Translations under genes and position numbers: made by a program
The notes under the pieces: generated by a model
What the model was told of the DNA's origin: nothing
Database searches by the model: none
What the model saw: only the letters and a program-made list of their open reading frames with translations
In this document: piece by piece, positions 1 to 6,184 of the stretch
Numbering within the stretch: position 1 is the stretch's first letter
How the letters are laid out: every line of letters begins with the position of its first letter
Assembly (NCBI GenBank): GCA_946535455.1
Contig: CAMNDO010000026.1
Coordinates: 1-7,227, forward strand
DNA length: 7,227 bases
Direction of reading: 5' to 3'
DNA from: an uncultured Caryophanales bacterium
GTDB lineage: Bacteria > Bacillota_I > Bacilli_A > RF39 > UBA660

Positions 1-41
1 TATTTGATTTAATTGAGTCTATGTATCAAGAGAACGAATAA
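1..41 (+). CDS. C-terminal end of an upstream gene (partial)
   Basis: The frame beginning at base 3 is open from the window edge and ends with TAA at 39-41. It gives a short acidic tail, FDLIESMYQENE. The other two forward frames meet stops within the first 15 bases, and the next start lies only five bases after this stop, as expected in an operon. Too little is present to identify the protein. In B. subtilis the gene before ytxG is murC, so a MurC end is possible by position alone; nothing in the residues proves it. Confidence 0.55.
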   Translation, partial: FDLIESMYQENE

Positions 42-46
42 AAAAG

Positions 47-346
47 ATGAAGAAAATGGAATTTTTTACCGAAGTTATGCCTATACTACTATATGTAGTG
101 GGATTTGTATTAATGATTGTGTTCATTATCGTAGGAATTCGTTTAATTCGTATTTTAGATAGAATTGATCGTATTGCGGATAGTGTAGAGAACAAAATCA
201 GTTCATTTGATTATGCAGTAGATATTATGAGTAAGGCTGCGAACGGGATTGCTGGAATTACAGACTCTGTTGTTTATGGAGTAACCAGTGCCGTTTCCAA
301 AATATTCCATAAAGGAAAGAAAGAGGAGGAAGAGGATTATGAGTAA
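47..346 (+). CDS. DUF948/YtxG-like small membrane protein
   Basis: This 99-residue protein has one N-terminal membrane segment (about residues 9-31, rich in I, L, V and F). A long amphipathic, probably coiled-coil helix follows (LDRIDRIADSVENKISSF and on), and the tail is charged (KGKKEEEEDYE). That is the plan of DUF948 proteins such as B. subtilis YtxG, which is also next to ytxH. The exact function of the family is not established; in Bacillus these genes are linked to general stress. I would expect an inner-membrane protein with its helix in the cytoplasm. The start at 47 is preferred because it fits five bases after the upstream stop; an ATG at 56 is possible, and neither has a strong ribosome binding site. 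The end overlaps the next gene by 8 bases, so the two are probably translationally coupled. The assignment rests on architecture and neighbour, not on a strong motif. Confidence 0.7.
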   Translation: MKKMEFFTEVMPILLYVVGFVLMIVFIIVGIRLIRILDRIDRIADSVENKISSFDYAVDIMSKAANGIAGITDSVVYGVTSAVSKIFHKGKKEEEEDYE

Positions 347-749
347 GAAAAAAGGTGGACTTGGAAAGTTTGTAGTAGGAGCTGCTGTAGGAGCAGGAAT
401 TGGTATGTTATTCACAACCAAGAAAGGTGCCGAAATCCGTAAAGAATTAAAAGTAAAATTTGATGAATTCGTAAAACAAGTAAAAGATTTAGATGTAGAA
501 GACGTTAAAAAAGAATTTAATCGTAAAGTAAAAGATATTAAAAAAGAATTAGCAGATTTAGATAAAGAAAAAGCTTTAGAAATTGCGAAGAAAAAAGGAA
601 AAGAACTTCAAAAGAAATCAAAAGAGTTAGTTGCTTTAGCAAAAGAAAAAGGAACACCAGTATTGATGAAAACTGCAGAAGATTTATTAGAAAAAGTAGT
701 GGTTGTTTCCAATGAAGCTTTAAAAAAACTAGATGAAGCAAAAAAATAG
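339..749 (+). CDS. YtxH-domain protein
   Basis: The protein has 136 residues. It opens with KKKGGLGKF, then a small-residue hydrophobic stretch, VVGAAVGAGIGMLF (about residues 12-25), then TTKKGAEIRKEL. This Gly/Ala-rich segment followed by a K-x-G-x-E-x-R-K pattern is the hallmark of the YtxH domain, found in Gram-positive envelope or stress-associated proteins. The remainder is very rich in Lys and Glu with heptad-like spacing and should form a long coiled coil. The start at 339 is chosen because AGGAGGA at 324-330 lies eight bases upstream and the protein then begins at the YtxH motif; an earlier in-frame ATG at 288 would read through the end of the previous gene without a site of its own. 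Biochemical role is unknown. The ytxG-ytxH pairing strongly suggests both act together at the membrane. Confidence 0.85.
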   Translation: MSKKKGGLGKFVVGAAVGAGIGMLFTTKKGAEIRKELKVKFDEFVKQVKDLDVEDVKKEFNRKVKDIKKELADLDKEKALEIAKKKGKELQKKSKELVALAKEKGTPVLMKTAEDLLEKVVVVSNEALKKLDEAKK

Positions 750-751
750 TT

Positions 752-776
752 GATGGGTATCCATTGACTTTTTTTT
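752..776 (+). terminator. possible weak terminator after ytxH, overlapping the tyrS -35
   Basis: ATGG (753-756) and CCAT (761-764) can pair around a GTAT loop, extended by G-U pairs, and a run of eight T follows at 769-776. The stem is short, so termination would be inefficient. It overlaps the -35 box of the tyrS leader promoter, and the T run forms part of that promoter's spacer. Confidence 0.35.
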
Positions 777-791
777 GAAATATGATAAGAT
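764..791 (+). promoter_or_regulatory. sigma-A promoter of the tyrS T-box leader
   Basis: The -35 is TTGACT (764-769) and the -10 is TAAGAT (786-791), with a 16-bp spacer. A TG one base upstream of the -10 (783-784) makes it an extended -10. Transcription should begin near 797-800, just before the 5' strand of T-box stem I at 801, which supports this assignment. Confidence 0.7.
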
Positions 792-797
792 AATATT

Positions 798-1000
798 AAT
801 TTTCAAGGAAGAGAAAATAGTAGGAATGAAATGTTCTATATAGAGATTTAACGGTTGGTGGAAGTTAAAAACATTGCATTGTGAATTACATTCTTGGAGA
901 AAAATCGGAGTACTCCGTTAAAGTAGGAAAGTGCATGTTAATCATGAATTAAGGTGGTACCGCGAAACATTCGTCCTTAGGATAGTGTTTCGCGTTTTTT
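798..1000 (+). promoter_or_regulatory. tyrosine-specific T-box riboswitch leader
   Basis: T-box leaders sense uncharged tRNA: the specifier codon pairs with the anticodon, and the T-box bulge pairs with the free NCCA end to stabilise an antiterminator. Stem I closes by pairing of about 801-809 with 891-899, then AATG (825-828) with CATT (877-880), AATGTT (830-835) with AACATT (870-875), and TTTAAC (847-852) with GTTAAA (864-869). The apical loop GGTTGGTGGAA is typical, as is AGAGA at 843-847. In the internal loop, GAATTACA offers the specifier TAC (887-889), a Tyr codon followed by the usual A. A hairpin, CGGAG/CTCCG, lies at 906-917. The conserved T-box AAGGTGGTACCGCG is at 951-964, and its TGGT matches an ACCA tRNA end. 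It leads directly into the terminator and then tyrS, so gene and specifier agree. Confidence 0.95.
961..1000 (+). terminator. T-box regulated intrinsic terminator
   Basis: CGCGAAACA (961-969) pairs perfectly with TGTTTCGCG (986-994). A small inner pairing TCC/GGA sits in the loop, and six T follow at 995-1000. The 5' strand shares CGCG with the T-box sequence, so the terminator and the antiterminator exclude each other as in known T-box leaders. Confidence 0.93.
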
Positions 1001-1017
1001 ATGAAAGGAGAATGATT

Positions 1018-2250
1018 ATGACATTATTTGAAGAATTAGAATGGAGAGGTTTGGTAAAGGATTTAGCTGGTGATGATATTCAGGATAAATTGAACAATGA
1101 AAAATTAACCTTTTATTGGGGAACAGATCCAACTGCTGATAGTCTTCATTTAGGACATTATTCTAGTTTAGTAACAGCAAAGAGATTAGCCAAAGCAGGT
1201 CATCATCCTATTCTTTTGGTGGGAGGCGCAACTGGACTTATTGGAGATCCTAGACCGACTGCCGAGAGAGAAATCATTTCAAAAGAAGCAGTAGATTTTA
1301 ATATTAAAGGATTATCGAAGCAAGTAGAAACGATTGTTGGTGGAGATGTTGAAGTAGTAAATAACTATGATTGGATGAAAGATTTTTCCTTCTTAGATTT
1401 TTTAAGGGATGTTGGAAAATATATTAATGTAAATTATATGTTAGATAAAGATATTATTCGCAGAAGACTAGAGTCAGGAATTACTTTTGCAGAGTTTTCC
1501 TATATGTTACTACAGGGATATGACTATTTATATTTATACAAAGAAAAAGGAGTTAGACTTCAAGCGGCAGGAAGCGATCAATGGGGAAATATTACAACAG
1601 GTATTGACTTAATTCGTAAAATGACAGGAGAAGTTGCTTATGGATTTACGATGCCATTAATTTTAGATTCTACTGGAAAAAAGTTTGGGAAAAGTGAAGG
1701 AAATGCTCTATGGCTAGATGAAACAAAAACATCTAGTTATGAAATGTATCAATACTTAATTAATACAGAAGATTCGAAAGTAGAAGAATATTTAAAAGTA
1801 TTTACTTTCTTAACTCCAGAAGAAATTATGAATATTATGGAAAAACATAATCAAGAACCACATCTTAGAATTGCACAAAAAGAATTAGCTACGCAAATTA
1901 TTACAGATTTGCATGGAAAAGAAAGTGCAGATAGAGCGGTTCAAATATCAGAATCTTTATTTAGTGGAGATATAAAATCTTTTACTTCAAAAGATGTGGA
2001 AGATGCTTTTAAAGGAATTACTCCATTTTCTATACATGGAGATTGTAATATTGTAGATTTTTTAGTAGATGCAGAGGTTTGTTCTAGTAAAAGAGAAGCA
2101 AGAGAATTTGTTCAAAATGGATCTATTACTTTAAATGGAAATAAAGTTAGTGATTTGGAATATACAATTACCAAAGATATTTGTATTGATTCTAAATACT
2201 TAGTTGTACGTAGAGGAAAGAAAAAATATTCTCTTGGAATTTATGAATAA
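1018..2250 (+). CDS. tyrS: tyrosyl-tRNA synthetase
   Basis: This class I enzyme charges tRNA-Tyr with tyrosine in the cytoplasm. The 410-residue protein has the expected parts in order. The Rossmann catalytic domain carries Y33, D37 and the HIGH motif as HLGH (44-47) within DPTADSLHLGH, then GGATGLIGDP, GSDQWGN (185-191) and the KMSKS motif as KFGKS (222-226). A helical anticodon-binding region follows, then a C-terminal S4 RNA-binding domain (about 345-405: NIVDFLVDAEVCSSKREARE and beyond). Length is normal for the bacterial TyrS family (about 420). The start at 1018 is chosen because AAAGGAG (1004-1010) sits seven bases upstream; the in-frame ATG at 1012 is too close to that site, and the one at 931 lies inside the T-box leader. 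Expression is set by that leader. A terminator follows the stop closely, so tyrS is probably a single-gene transcript. Confidence 0.98.
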   Translation: MTLFEELEWRGLVKDLAGDDIQDKLNNEKLTFYWGTDPTADSLHLGHYSSLVTAKRLAKAGHHPILLVGGATGLIGDPRPTAEREIISKEAVDFNIKGLSKQVETIVGGDVEVVNNYDWMKDFSFLDFLRDVGKYINVNYMLDKDIIRRRLESGITFAEFSYMLLQGYDYLYLYKEKGVRLQAAGSDQWGNITTGIDLIRKMTGEVAYGFTMPLILDSTGKKFGKSEGNALWLDETKTSSYEMYQYLINTEDSKVEEYLKVFTFLTPEEIMNIMEKHNQEPHLRIAQKELATQIITDLHGKESADRAVQISESLFSGDIKSFTSKDVEDAFKGITPFSIHGDCNIVDFLVDAEVCSSKREAREFVQNGSITLNGNKVSDLEYTITKDICIDSKYLVVRRGKKKYSLGIYE

Positions 2251-2258
2251 TTTACGTT

Positions 2259-2304
2259 AAGAAAATACTTCTTTTGGGTATTTTCTTTTTCTTTTTTCTT
2301 TTCT
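2259..2304 (+). terminator. intrinsic terminator of tyrS
   Basis: AAGAAAATAC (2259-2268) pairs perfectly over ten bases with GTATTTTCTT (2278-2287) around a nine-base loop. A long T-rich tract follows. The stem is AT-rich but long, and it begins nine bases after the tyrS stop. Confidence 0.85.
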
Positions 2305-2305
2305 T

Positions 2306-2314
2306 TGATAAAAT
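2306..2314 (+). promoter_or_regulatory. possible extended -10 promoter for the propeller gene
   Basis: TGATAAAAT fits an extended -10 element (TGnTAAAAT). No good -35 is visible in the T-rich tract upstream. Transcription would begin near 2320, giving a very short 5' leader that starts about at the ribosome binding site GGAGGAG (2321-2327). Its place directly after the tyrS terminator supports it, but the short leader leaves doubt. Confidence 0.4.
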
Positions 2315-2333
2315 AAAATTGGAGGAGATTCTT

Positions 2334-3539
2334 ATGAAGAAAAAGACATTTCAAATCATTCGAATTATGGCCATTCTATTATCTTTTGTTTTTATGATAG
2401 AATGTATTTATGTTTTTTATATGATTCATTTTCAAGAAGAAGAATCTCTATATTTTGATGGAGTGAATGCACTAGATTCTAATTCTTCTTATTATGTTAC
2501 AGTAGGAAGTAATAATAATAATGTGAATCATTATGAAAAAGCAAAGTTATCTTTCTATAATGAACAGAAGGAAAAAACATTTGAGAGATTATATAATGTA
2601 GGATACAATAGTGCTTTCTTTGGAGTCGCTTTAGAAAAAGAACATATCATTGCAGTAGGTAGTTATGAAAAAACAGAAGAAGATCATGAGAAAAGTATTC
2701 GAAGAGCTTTGATTGTGAAGTATGACAAAGAAGGAGATATTGTTTTTGAAAGCGATTTTTCTTTATTAGAAAACTCTAAATTTACAGGGGTTGTCGTAGT
2801 AGAAGATGGTTATTTTGTTACAGGACAAAGTATTTATCCGAATACGAAGATTGGTAGTAAAGAAGGGGGAGCTATTTTAGCCAAATATGATAAAGAGGGA
2901 AAACTTCTTTGGAGTAAACACTATGGAAGTAATAAAGCAGCTATCTTTAATGGATTATTAGTCATAGATGAATTTATTTATACTGTAGGAACGGATGAAG
3001 GACATGTTGGAATTTTATGCAAATATGATTTAGATGGAAATTTACTACAATATAATGATTATAAATATACAGATGACATTGGATTTAGTGGAATTGTAGA
3101 AATGAATGGATTTATTTATATCAGTGGTTCTAATCGAAAAATCGGTAGTGTGACGAATGCGATGATTGTGAAATATGATAAAGATTGTACGTATATTGAT
3201 CAAGTGACTTATGAGAACAAAGGAACCATTCGTTATAATAAATTAGTGAAAGATAATCATAATCATTTGATTGCGATAGGAATTATTGTGACAAACAAGT
3301 CTTCATCTCATAAAACTGCGGATAGTCTTCATTATGATGGATTAATTGGAAAATATGATGAAGATTTAAATGAAATTCGTGTGGTAACGTACGGAGAGGA
3401 TCGAGATGATTTCTTCACAGATGTGAGAATTGAGAACGGAGAATACTTAGTTGTAGGATACTCTTCCTATGAAGATGGAAGTTACTTAAGTAAGTTTATT
3501 CGTTATAGCGATGCATTAAAAGTACTAAGTGTAGGATAA
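2334..3539 (+). CDS. membrane-anchored beta-propeller-like repeat protein, function unknown
   Basis: This 401-residue protein has a short Lys-rich N-terminus and one hydrophobic segment (about 11-32) with no lipobox, so it is probably a signal anchor with the bulk outside the cell. The rest is repeats of two half-motifs. One is an aromatic Y-D type strand: FYN 74-76, KYD 129-131, 184-186, 230-232, 280-282 and 340-342, and RYSD 390-393. The other is a 'GV...G-Y-hydrophobic-VG' strand pair, for example 42-59 and IDEFIYTVGT. There are seven of each, spaced 46-60 residues apart. The order implies six complete blades plus one built from the N-terminal half (42-59) and the C-terminal half (390-401), like other propellers that close their ring this way. 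It resembles bacterial SBBP/delta-60-type repeat proteins; this is recognition by pattern only. The start is set by GGAGGAG at 2321-2327, six bases upstream. No catalytic residues are evident; binding of a ligand or protein is a guess. Confidence 0.75.
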   Translation: MKKKTFQIIRIMAILLSFVFMIECIYVFYMIHFQEEESLYFDGVNALDSNSSYYVTVGSNNNNVNHYEKAKLSFYNEQKEKTFERLYNVGYNSAFFGVALEKEHIIAVGSYEKTEEDHEKSIRRALIVKYDKEGDIVFESDFSLLENSKFTGVVVVEDGYFVTGQSIYPNTKIGSKEGGAILAKYDKEGKLLWSKHYGSNKAAIFNGLLVIDEFIYTVGTDEGHVGILCKYDLDGNLLQYNDYKYTDDIGFSGIVEMNGFIYISGSNRKIGSVTNAMIVKYDKDCTYIDQVTYENKGTIRYNKLVKDNHNHLIAIGIIVTNKSSSHKTADSLHYDGLIGKYDEDLNEIRVVTYGEDRDDFFTDVRIENGEYLVVGYSSYEDGSYLSKFIRYSDALKVLSVG

Positions 3540-3555
3540 AACCTACTCTTTTTTT
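3528..3555 (+). terminator. terminator of the propeller gene, spanning its stop codon
   Basis: GTAGG (3531-3535) pairs with CCTAC (3542-3546) across a six-base loop that holds the TAA stop. Two further pairs form beyond a T-T mismatch, and seven T follow (3549-3555). The stem is short, so strength is uncertain. Confidence 0.6.
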
Positions 3556-3557
3556 GC

Positions 3558-3584
3558 AAAAAAAATAAGAGCTATGCTCTTATT
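3558..3584 (-). terminator. intrinsic terminator of rpsD
   Basis: AATAAGAGC (3564-3572) pairs with GCTCTTATT (3576-3584) around a three-base loop. On the minus strand this is followed by eight T (the A run at 3558-3565, which overlaps the foot of the stem). The stem overlaps the rpsD stop codon (3580-3582). Confidence 0.85.
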
Positions 3585-4182
3585 TATTATAGAATTCAAC
3601 GATTAATGATTCATTGATATCTGCATTCAATTCATTTCTTTCTGGTAAACGTACATAAGTTGCTTCTAATTTATTTTCATCATAAGTGATAAATTCTACA
3701 CGTTTTGTTACTTTTGATAAAGATTCTAAAACGACTTTTAAGTTTTTATCATCTTCTTTTAATGAAATAACATCTCCTGGTTTTACACGGTAAGATGGAA
3801 TATCTACCTTTTTCCCATTTACGGTTACATGTCCATGATTCACTAATTGTCTAGCTCCACGACGAGTAGAAGCAAAACCAATACGGTATACTAAGTTATC
3901 TAATCTAGATTCAAGTAATTTTAAGAAATTTTCACCTTGAATACCACTCATTTTAGAAGCTTCTTCGAAAGTTTTTCTAAATTGTCTTTCATTTAATCCA
4001 TACATGAAACGAACTTTTTGTTTTTCTTTTAATTGTGTTCCATAGTCAGATAATTTTGCTCTTCTATCTTTTCCGTGTTGTCCTGGAGCATAAGGTCTTC
4101 TTGCTAATTCTTTTCCTGTTTCAGAAATAGAAAATCCAACACGACGAGCTTTTTTGTATTCTGGACCAGTATATCTTGCCAT
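3580..4182 (-). CDS. rpsD: 30S ribosomal protein S4
   Basis: S4 is a primary 16S rRNA-binding protein that nucleates assembly of the small subunit body, and in Bacillus it also represses its own mRNA. The protein is 200 residues, the standard length. It begins [16 protein letters not shown] and contains [10 protein letters not shown] (29-38), [13 protein letters not shown] (44-56), YGLNERQFR (61-69) and the S4 RNA-binding domain (about 92-155, with [17 protein letters not shown] and [13 protein letters not shown]). It ends in LPERNEL and a VEFYNK tail. It has no cysteine, so it is the zinc-free form. The start at 4182 gives the conserved MARY start and has AAAGGAG eight bases upstream (plus-strand 4191-4197). 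An in-frame upstream ATG (4254) would run through the leader and is rejected. It stands alone, converging on the propeller gene and diverging from ezrA. Confidence 0.98.
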   Translation of the reverse strand: MARYTGPEYKKARRVGFSISETGKELARRPYAPGQHGKDRRAKLSDYGTQLKEKQKVRFMYGLNERQFRKTFEEASKMSGIQGENFLKLLESRLDNLVYRIGFASTRRGARQLVNHGHVTVNGKKVDIPSYRVKPGDVISLKEDDKNLKVVLESLSKVTKRVEFITYDENKLEATYVRLPERNELNADINESLIVEFYNK

Positions 4183-4326
4183 AATTTGTTCTCCTTTCTT
4201 TGTATTACAAAGTCTTGAAGGGTTTCGCCATTCTTTAGGGAGTTTTTCTTTCACGATAACAGCAATTGCTACTTTTTTTGAAAAACACTTTAAATCATTC
4301 GAAACCTGCTGTTTCAGGAATTTGCA
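4183..4326 (-). promoter_or_regulatory. rpsD 5' leader, candidate S4 autoregulatory RNA
   Basis: About 144 nt separate the predicted transcription start from the rpsD start, which is long for such a compact genome. In transcript order it shows a hairpin (GAAAC/GTTTC, alternatively CCTG/CAGG, around 4301-4318), the palindrome AGCAATTGCT (4261-4270), and a hairpin CTTTGT/ACAAAG (4199-4213) just before the ribosome binding site. GGTTTCG (4300-4306, minus sense) can instead pair with CGAAACC (4221-4227, minus sense) over seven bases, so early and late segments may form a long-range or pseudoknot interaction. B. subtilis rpsD is known to be autoregulated by S4 binding its leader. The structure here is my inference from pairing; there is no terminator-like T run in it, so translational control is more likely than attenuation. 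Confidence 0.65.
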
Positions 4327-4332
4327 TTATTG

Positions 4333-4361
4333 ATTATATAAGAAAACTCTTTTTCTGTCAA
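4333..4361 (-). promoter_or_regulatory. consensus sigma-A promoter of rpsD
   Basis: On the minus strand TTGACA (plus 4356-4361) and TATAAT (plus 4333-4338) are separated by exactly 17 bp, a perfect match to the consensus. Transcription should start near 4326. This is the strongest promoter in the window, as expected for a ribosomal protein gene. Confidence 0.92.
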
Positions 4362-4428
4362 GGTTTTCTCATCTTTCTTTCTTTTTTAAGAAAGTTTTCG
4401 GAAATTGTAGAAAAAAGTAGAAAAAGTA

Positions 4429-4437
4429 TGGTAAAAT
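4429..4437 (+). promoter_or_regulatory. extended -10 promoter of ezrA
   Basis: TGGTAAAAT is an extended -10 (TGnTAAAAT). The sequence 17 bp upstream (around 4409-4414) does not resemble a -35. The predicted start is near 4444, about 28 bases before the ezrA start codon. Confidence 0.55.
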
Positions 4438-4471
4438 AATTTTAGAATGTCTATAGAATAGAGGTGGACGT

Positions 4472-6184
4472 ATGCAAGGACAATATTTAATTATCGGATC
4501 TGCTGTTTTGATCATCATTATTGTTCTTATAGTAGCCCTTCATTTTATCAAAAAAGCAGAATTAAAATTTTATAGAAATAAAGTCAAAAACTTAGAAATT
4601 CAAAGAAATATGGTAGCTTCTACTCCTGTATTAGTAGAACTTTCCAAAGTAGAACCTATTATTAAGAATGATAAGATGGAAGAAAAGTATAATAAATGGC
4701 AACAAAGATTTCATAATATACGAGAACAAAGATTGACATTAATTGATGATATGTTAATTGATTTAGATATTTATGTAGAAAAAAGAGATTATCAGTCTTG
4801 TGGATATCGTATTGCGAAAGCAGAAATTGAAATTTATAAAGTAAGAGAAGCTGCGAACCATCTATTAGAAGAGATTAAAGACATTACGTTAAGTGAAGAA
4901 AAATATCGTTCCATTGTGATTAAGTTAAAGACAAAATATCGTTCTTTGAATAAGGATTTTCAAGATCATAGAGATTTGTATGGAGACTTAAAAGAAACCA
5001 TCGAGATGCAGTTAGAAAATATTGAGAAGACTTTTTATGATTTTGAAACGGTTATGGAATCGAATGAATATAATGAAGTGGTTCATGTATGTAAAGCATT
5101 GGATGCGATGATTGACCATATTGAAATTATTATTCGAGAAATTCCAGATGTATTATTGATGGCACAAAGAGTAATCCCAAATCGTATGAAAGAAGTTTTC
5201 AATATGCATCAAGAGATGGTAGGAGAAGGATATGTTTTAGATTATTTAAATATTGATTATAATATTGAAGAATCGAAGAAGAATATTGGTAAAATTCTAG
5301 AAAGAGCAAAGGAATTAGATATTGAAGGATCAATGTTTGATTTAAGAACCATGCTTGAATATTATGATTCTTTGTTTATGGATTTTGAAAAAGAAAGATT
5401 ATCGAGAAAAGTTTATGAAGAATTCCAAGAAAGTTTTTATCAAAAATTAGAAAAGACCAATACACTCGTAGGAGATGTGTACCAACAACTAGAAGATATC
5501 AAAAACTTATATGATTTAAAAGATGAAGATGTTGCTATTATTGATGATGTGAATAAGACTCTTGTGGTGATTAATGATGATTATCGTAAGATGAAAGCCA
5601 AAGAAGAATCAAAATCGAGTCCTTATTCGATGTTAAATGAAGAAGTAGAATCTCTTTCTTCAAGATTGAGTGTGATGGAAGAAGATTTTGATAGAGCGTT
5701 GAAGTCTTTAGGAAATATGCATGATGATGAAATGAGAGCTAGAGAACAATTAGAAGAAATTCAAAACTTCTTAAAGGTTTGTAAAAAACAAATACGTATG
5801 GTGAAATTACCTGTGATTACGGATAATTATTTTGTACAATTGAGTGAAGGAAATGAAGCCATTCATGAAGTAATGAAAGAATTAGAAAAGAAACCGATTG
5901 TCATTCGCACGTTGAATACAAGAGTAGATACTGCAAGAGATTTAATCCTAAAACTATATCAAACAACAACAGAAATGATTCAAAATGCACAATTAGCAGA
6001 ACAAGCGATTGTGTATGCAAATCGTTATCGAAACAAGTTTGAAGATGTAGATAGAGGATTGATGGATGCCGAAAGAGCATTCTATAAAGGAAATTATAAA
6101 GAATCATTAGATATGGCAATTAAAGTGAGTTCGATTGTAGATGAAAATATATATAGAAAGTTGATGAGCATTTATGAGAAATAA
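4472..6184 (+). CDS. ezrA: septation ring formation regulator EzrA
   Basis: EzrA is a membrane-anchored, mainly coiled-coil protein of Bacilli that binds FtsZ, limits Z-ring formation away from midcell and joins the division and cell-wall machinery. The 570-residue length matches the family (about 560-575). A single N-terminal membrane segment (about 5-26: LIIGSAVLIIIIVLIVALHF) places the N-terminus outside and the rest in the cytoplasm. The remainder is charged helix with spectrin-like repeats, including KYNKWQQRFHNI after the membrane region. Near the C-terminus, AEQAIVYANRYR (NRYR at 517-520) followed by GLMDAERAFYKGNYKESLDMA closely matches the conserved C-terminal block of EzrA that includes the QNR patch needed for midcell targeting. 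The start has GAGGTGG (4461-4467) upstream. Its end overlaps the following prepilin-like gene by 11 bases, so the two are probably co-transcribed. Closeness to rpsD and tyrS also fits Bacillus gene order. Confidence 0.93.
   Translation: MQGQYLIIGSAVLIIIIVLIVALHFIKKAELKFYRNKVKNLEIQRNMVASTPVLVELSKVEPIIKNDKMEEKYNKWQQRFHNIREQRLTLIDDMLIDLDIYVEKRDYQSCGYRIAKAEIEIYKVREAANHLLEEIKDITLSEEKYRSIVIKLKTKYRSLNKDFQDHRDLYGDLKETIEMQLENIEKTFYDFETVMESNEYNEVVHVCKALDAMIDHIEIIIREIPDVLLMAQRVIPNRMKEVFNMHQEMVGEGYVLDYLNIDYNIEESKKNIGKILERAKELDIEGSMFDLRTMLEYYDSLFMDFEKERLSRKVYEEFQESFYQKLEKTNTLVGDVYQQLEDIKNLYDLKDEDVAIIDDVNKTLVVINDDYRKMKAKEESKSSPYSMLNEEVESLSSRLSVMEEDFDRALKSLGNMHDDEMRAREQLEEIQNFLKVCKKQIRMVKLPVITDNYFVQLSEGNEAIHEVMKELEKKPIVIRTLNTRVDTARDLILKLYQTTTEMIQNAQLAEQAIVYANRYRNKFEDVDRGLMDAERAFYKGNYKESLDMAIKVSSIVDENIYRKLMSIYEK

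Noticed and set aside
203..421. Minus-strand open frame opposite ytxG/ytxH
   Set aside because: It is antisense to two supported genes, low-complexity, and has no ribosome binding site or recognisable motif.
538..741. Minus-strand Leu/Phe-rich open frame
   Set aside because: It is the mirror of the Lys/Glu-rich coiled coil of the YtxH protein; the composition is a by-product of AAA/GAA codons.
931..1017. N-terminal extension of TyrS from an upstream ATG
   Set aside because: This stretch is the T-box and terminator RNA. The true start at 1018 has a well-placed ribosome binding site and fits the family's N-terminus.
2274..2333. N-terminal extension of the propeller protein (MGIFFFFFLFF...)
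   Set aside because: It translates the tyrS terminator T tract; GGAGGAG supports the start at 2334.
2334..2440. Lipoprotein signal in the propeller protein (Cys in the membrane segment)
   Set aside because: The context MIEC lacks the small residues expected before a lipobox Cys, and the Cys lies inside the hydrophobic stretch, so a signal anchor is more likely.
4183..4254. 24-residue N-terminal extension of S4, in frame through the leader
   Set aside because: S4 proteins begin MARYTGP and a good ribosome binding site lies just before that Met. The open frame through the structured leader is probably chance.
4377..4398. Hairpin CTTTCTT/AAGAAAG followed by TTTT between rpsD and ezrA
   Set aside because: No gene is transcribed into it from the left on the plus strand, and the stem is purine/pyrimidine low-complexity sequence; probably chance.
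5901..6119. Minus-strand open frame inside ezrA
   Set aside because: It is antisense to the conserved C-terminal block of EzrA, with no supporting signal.
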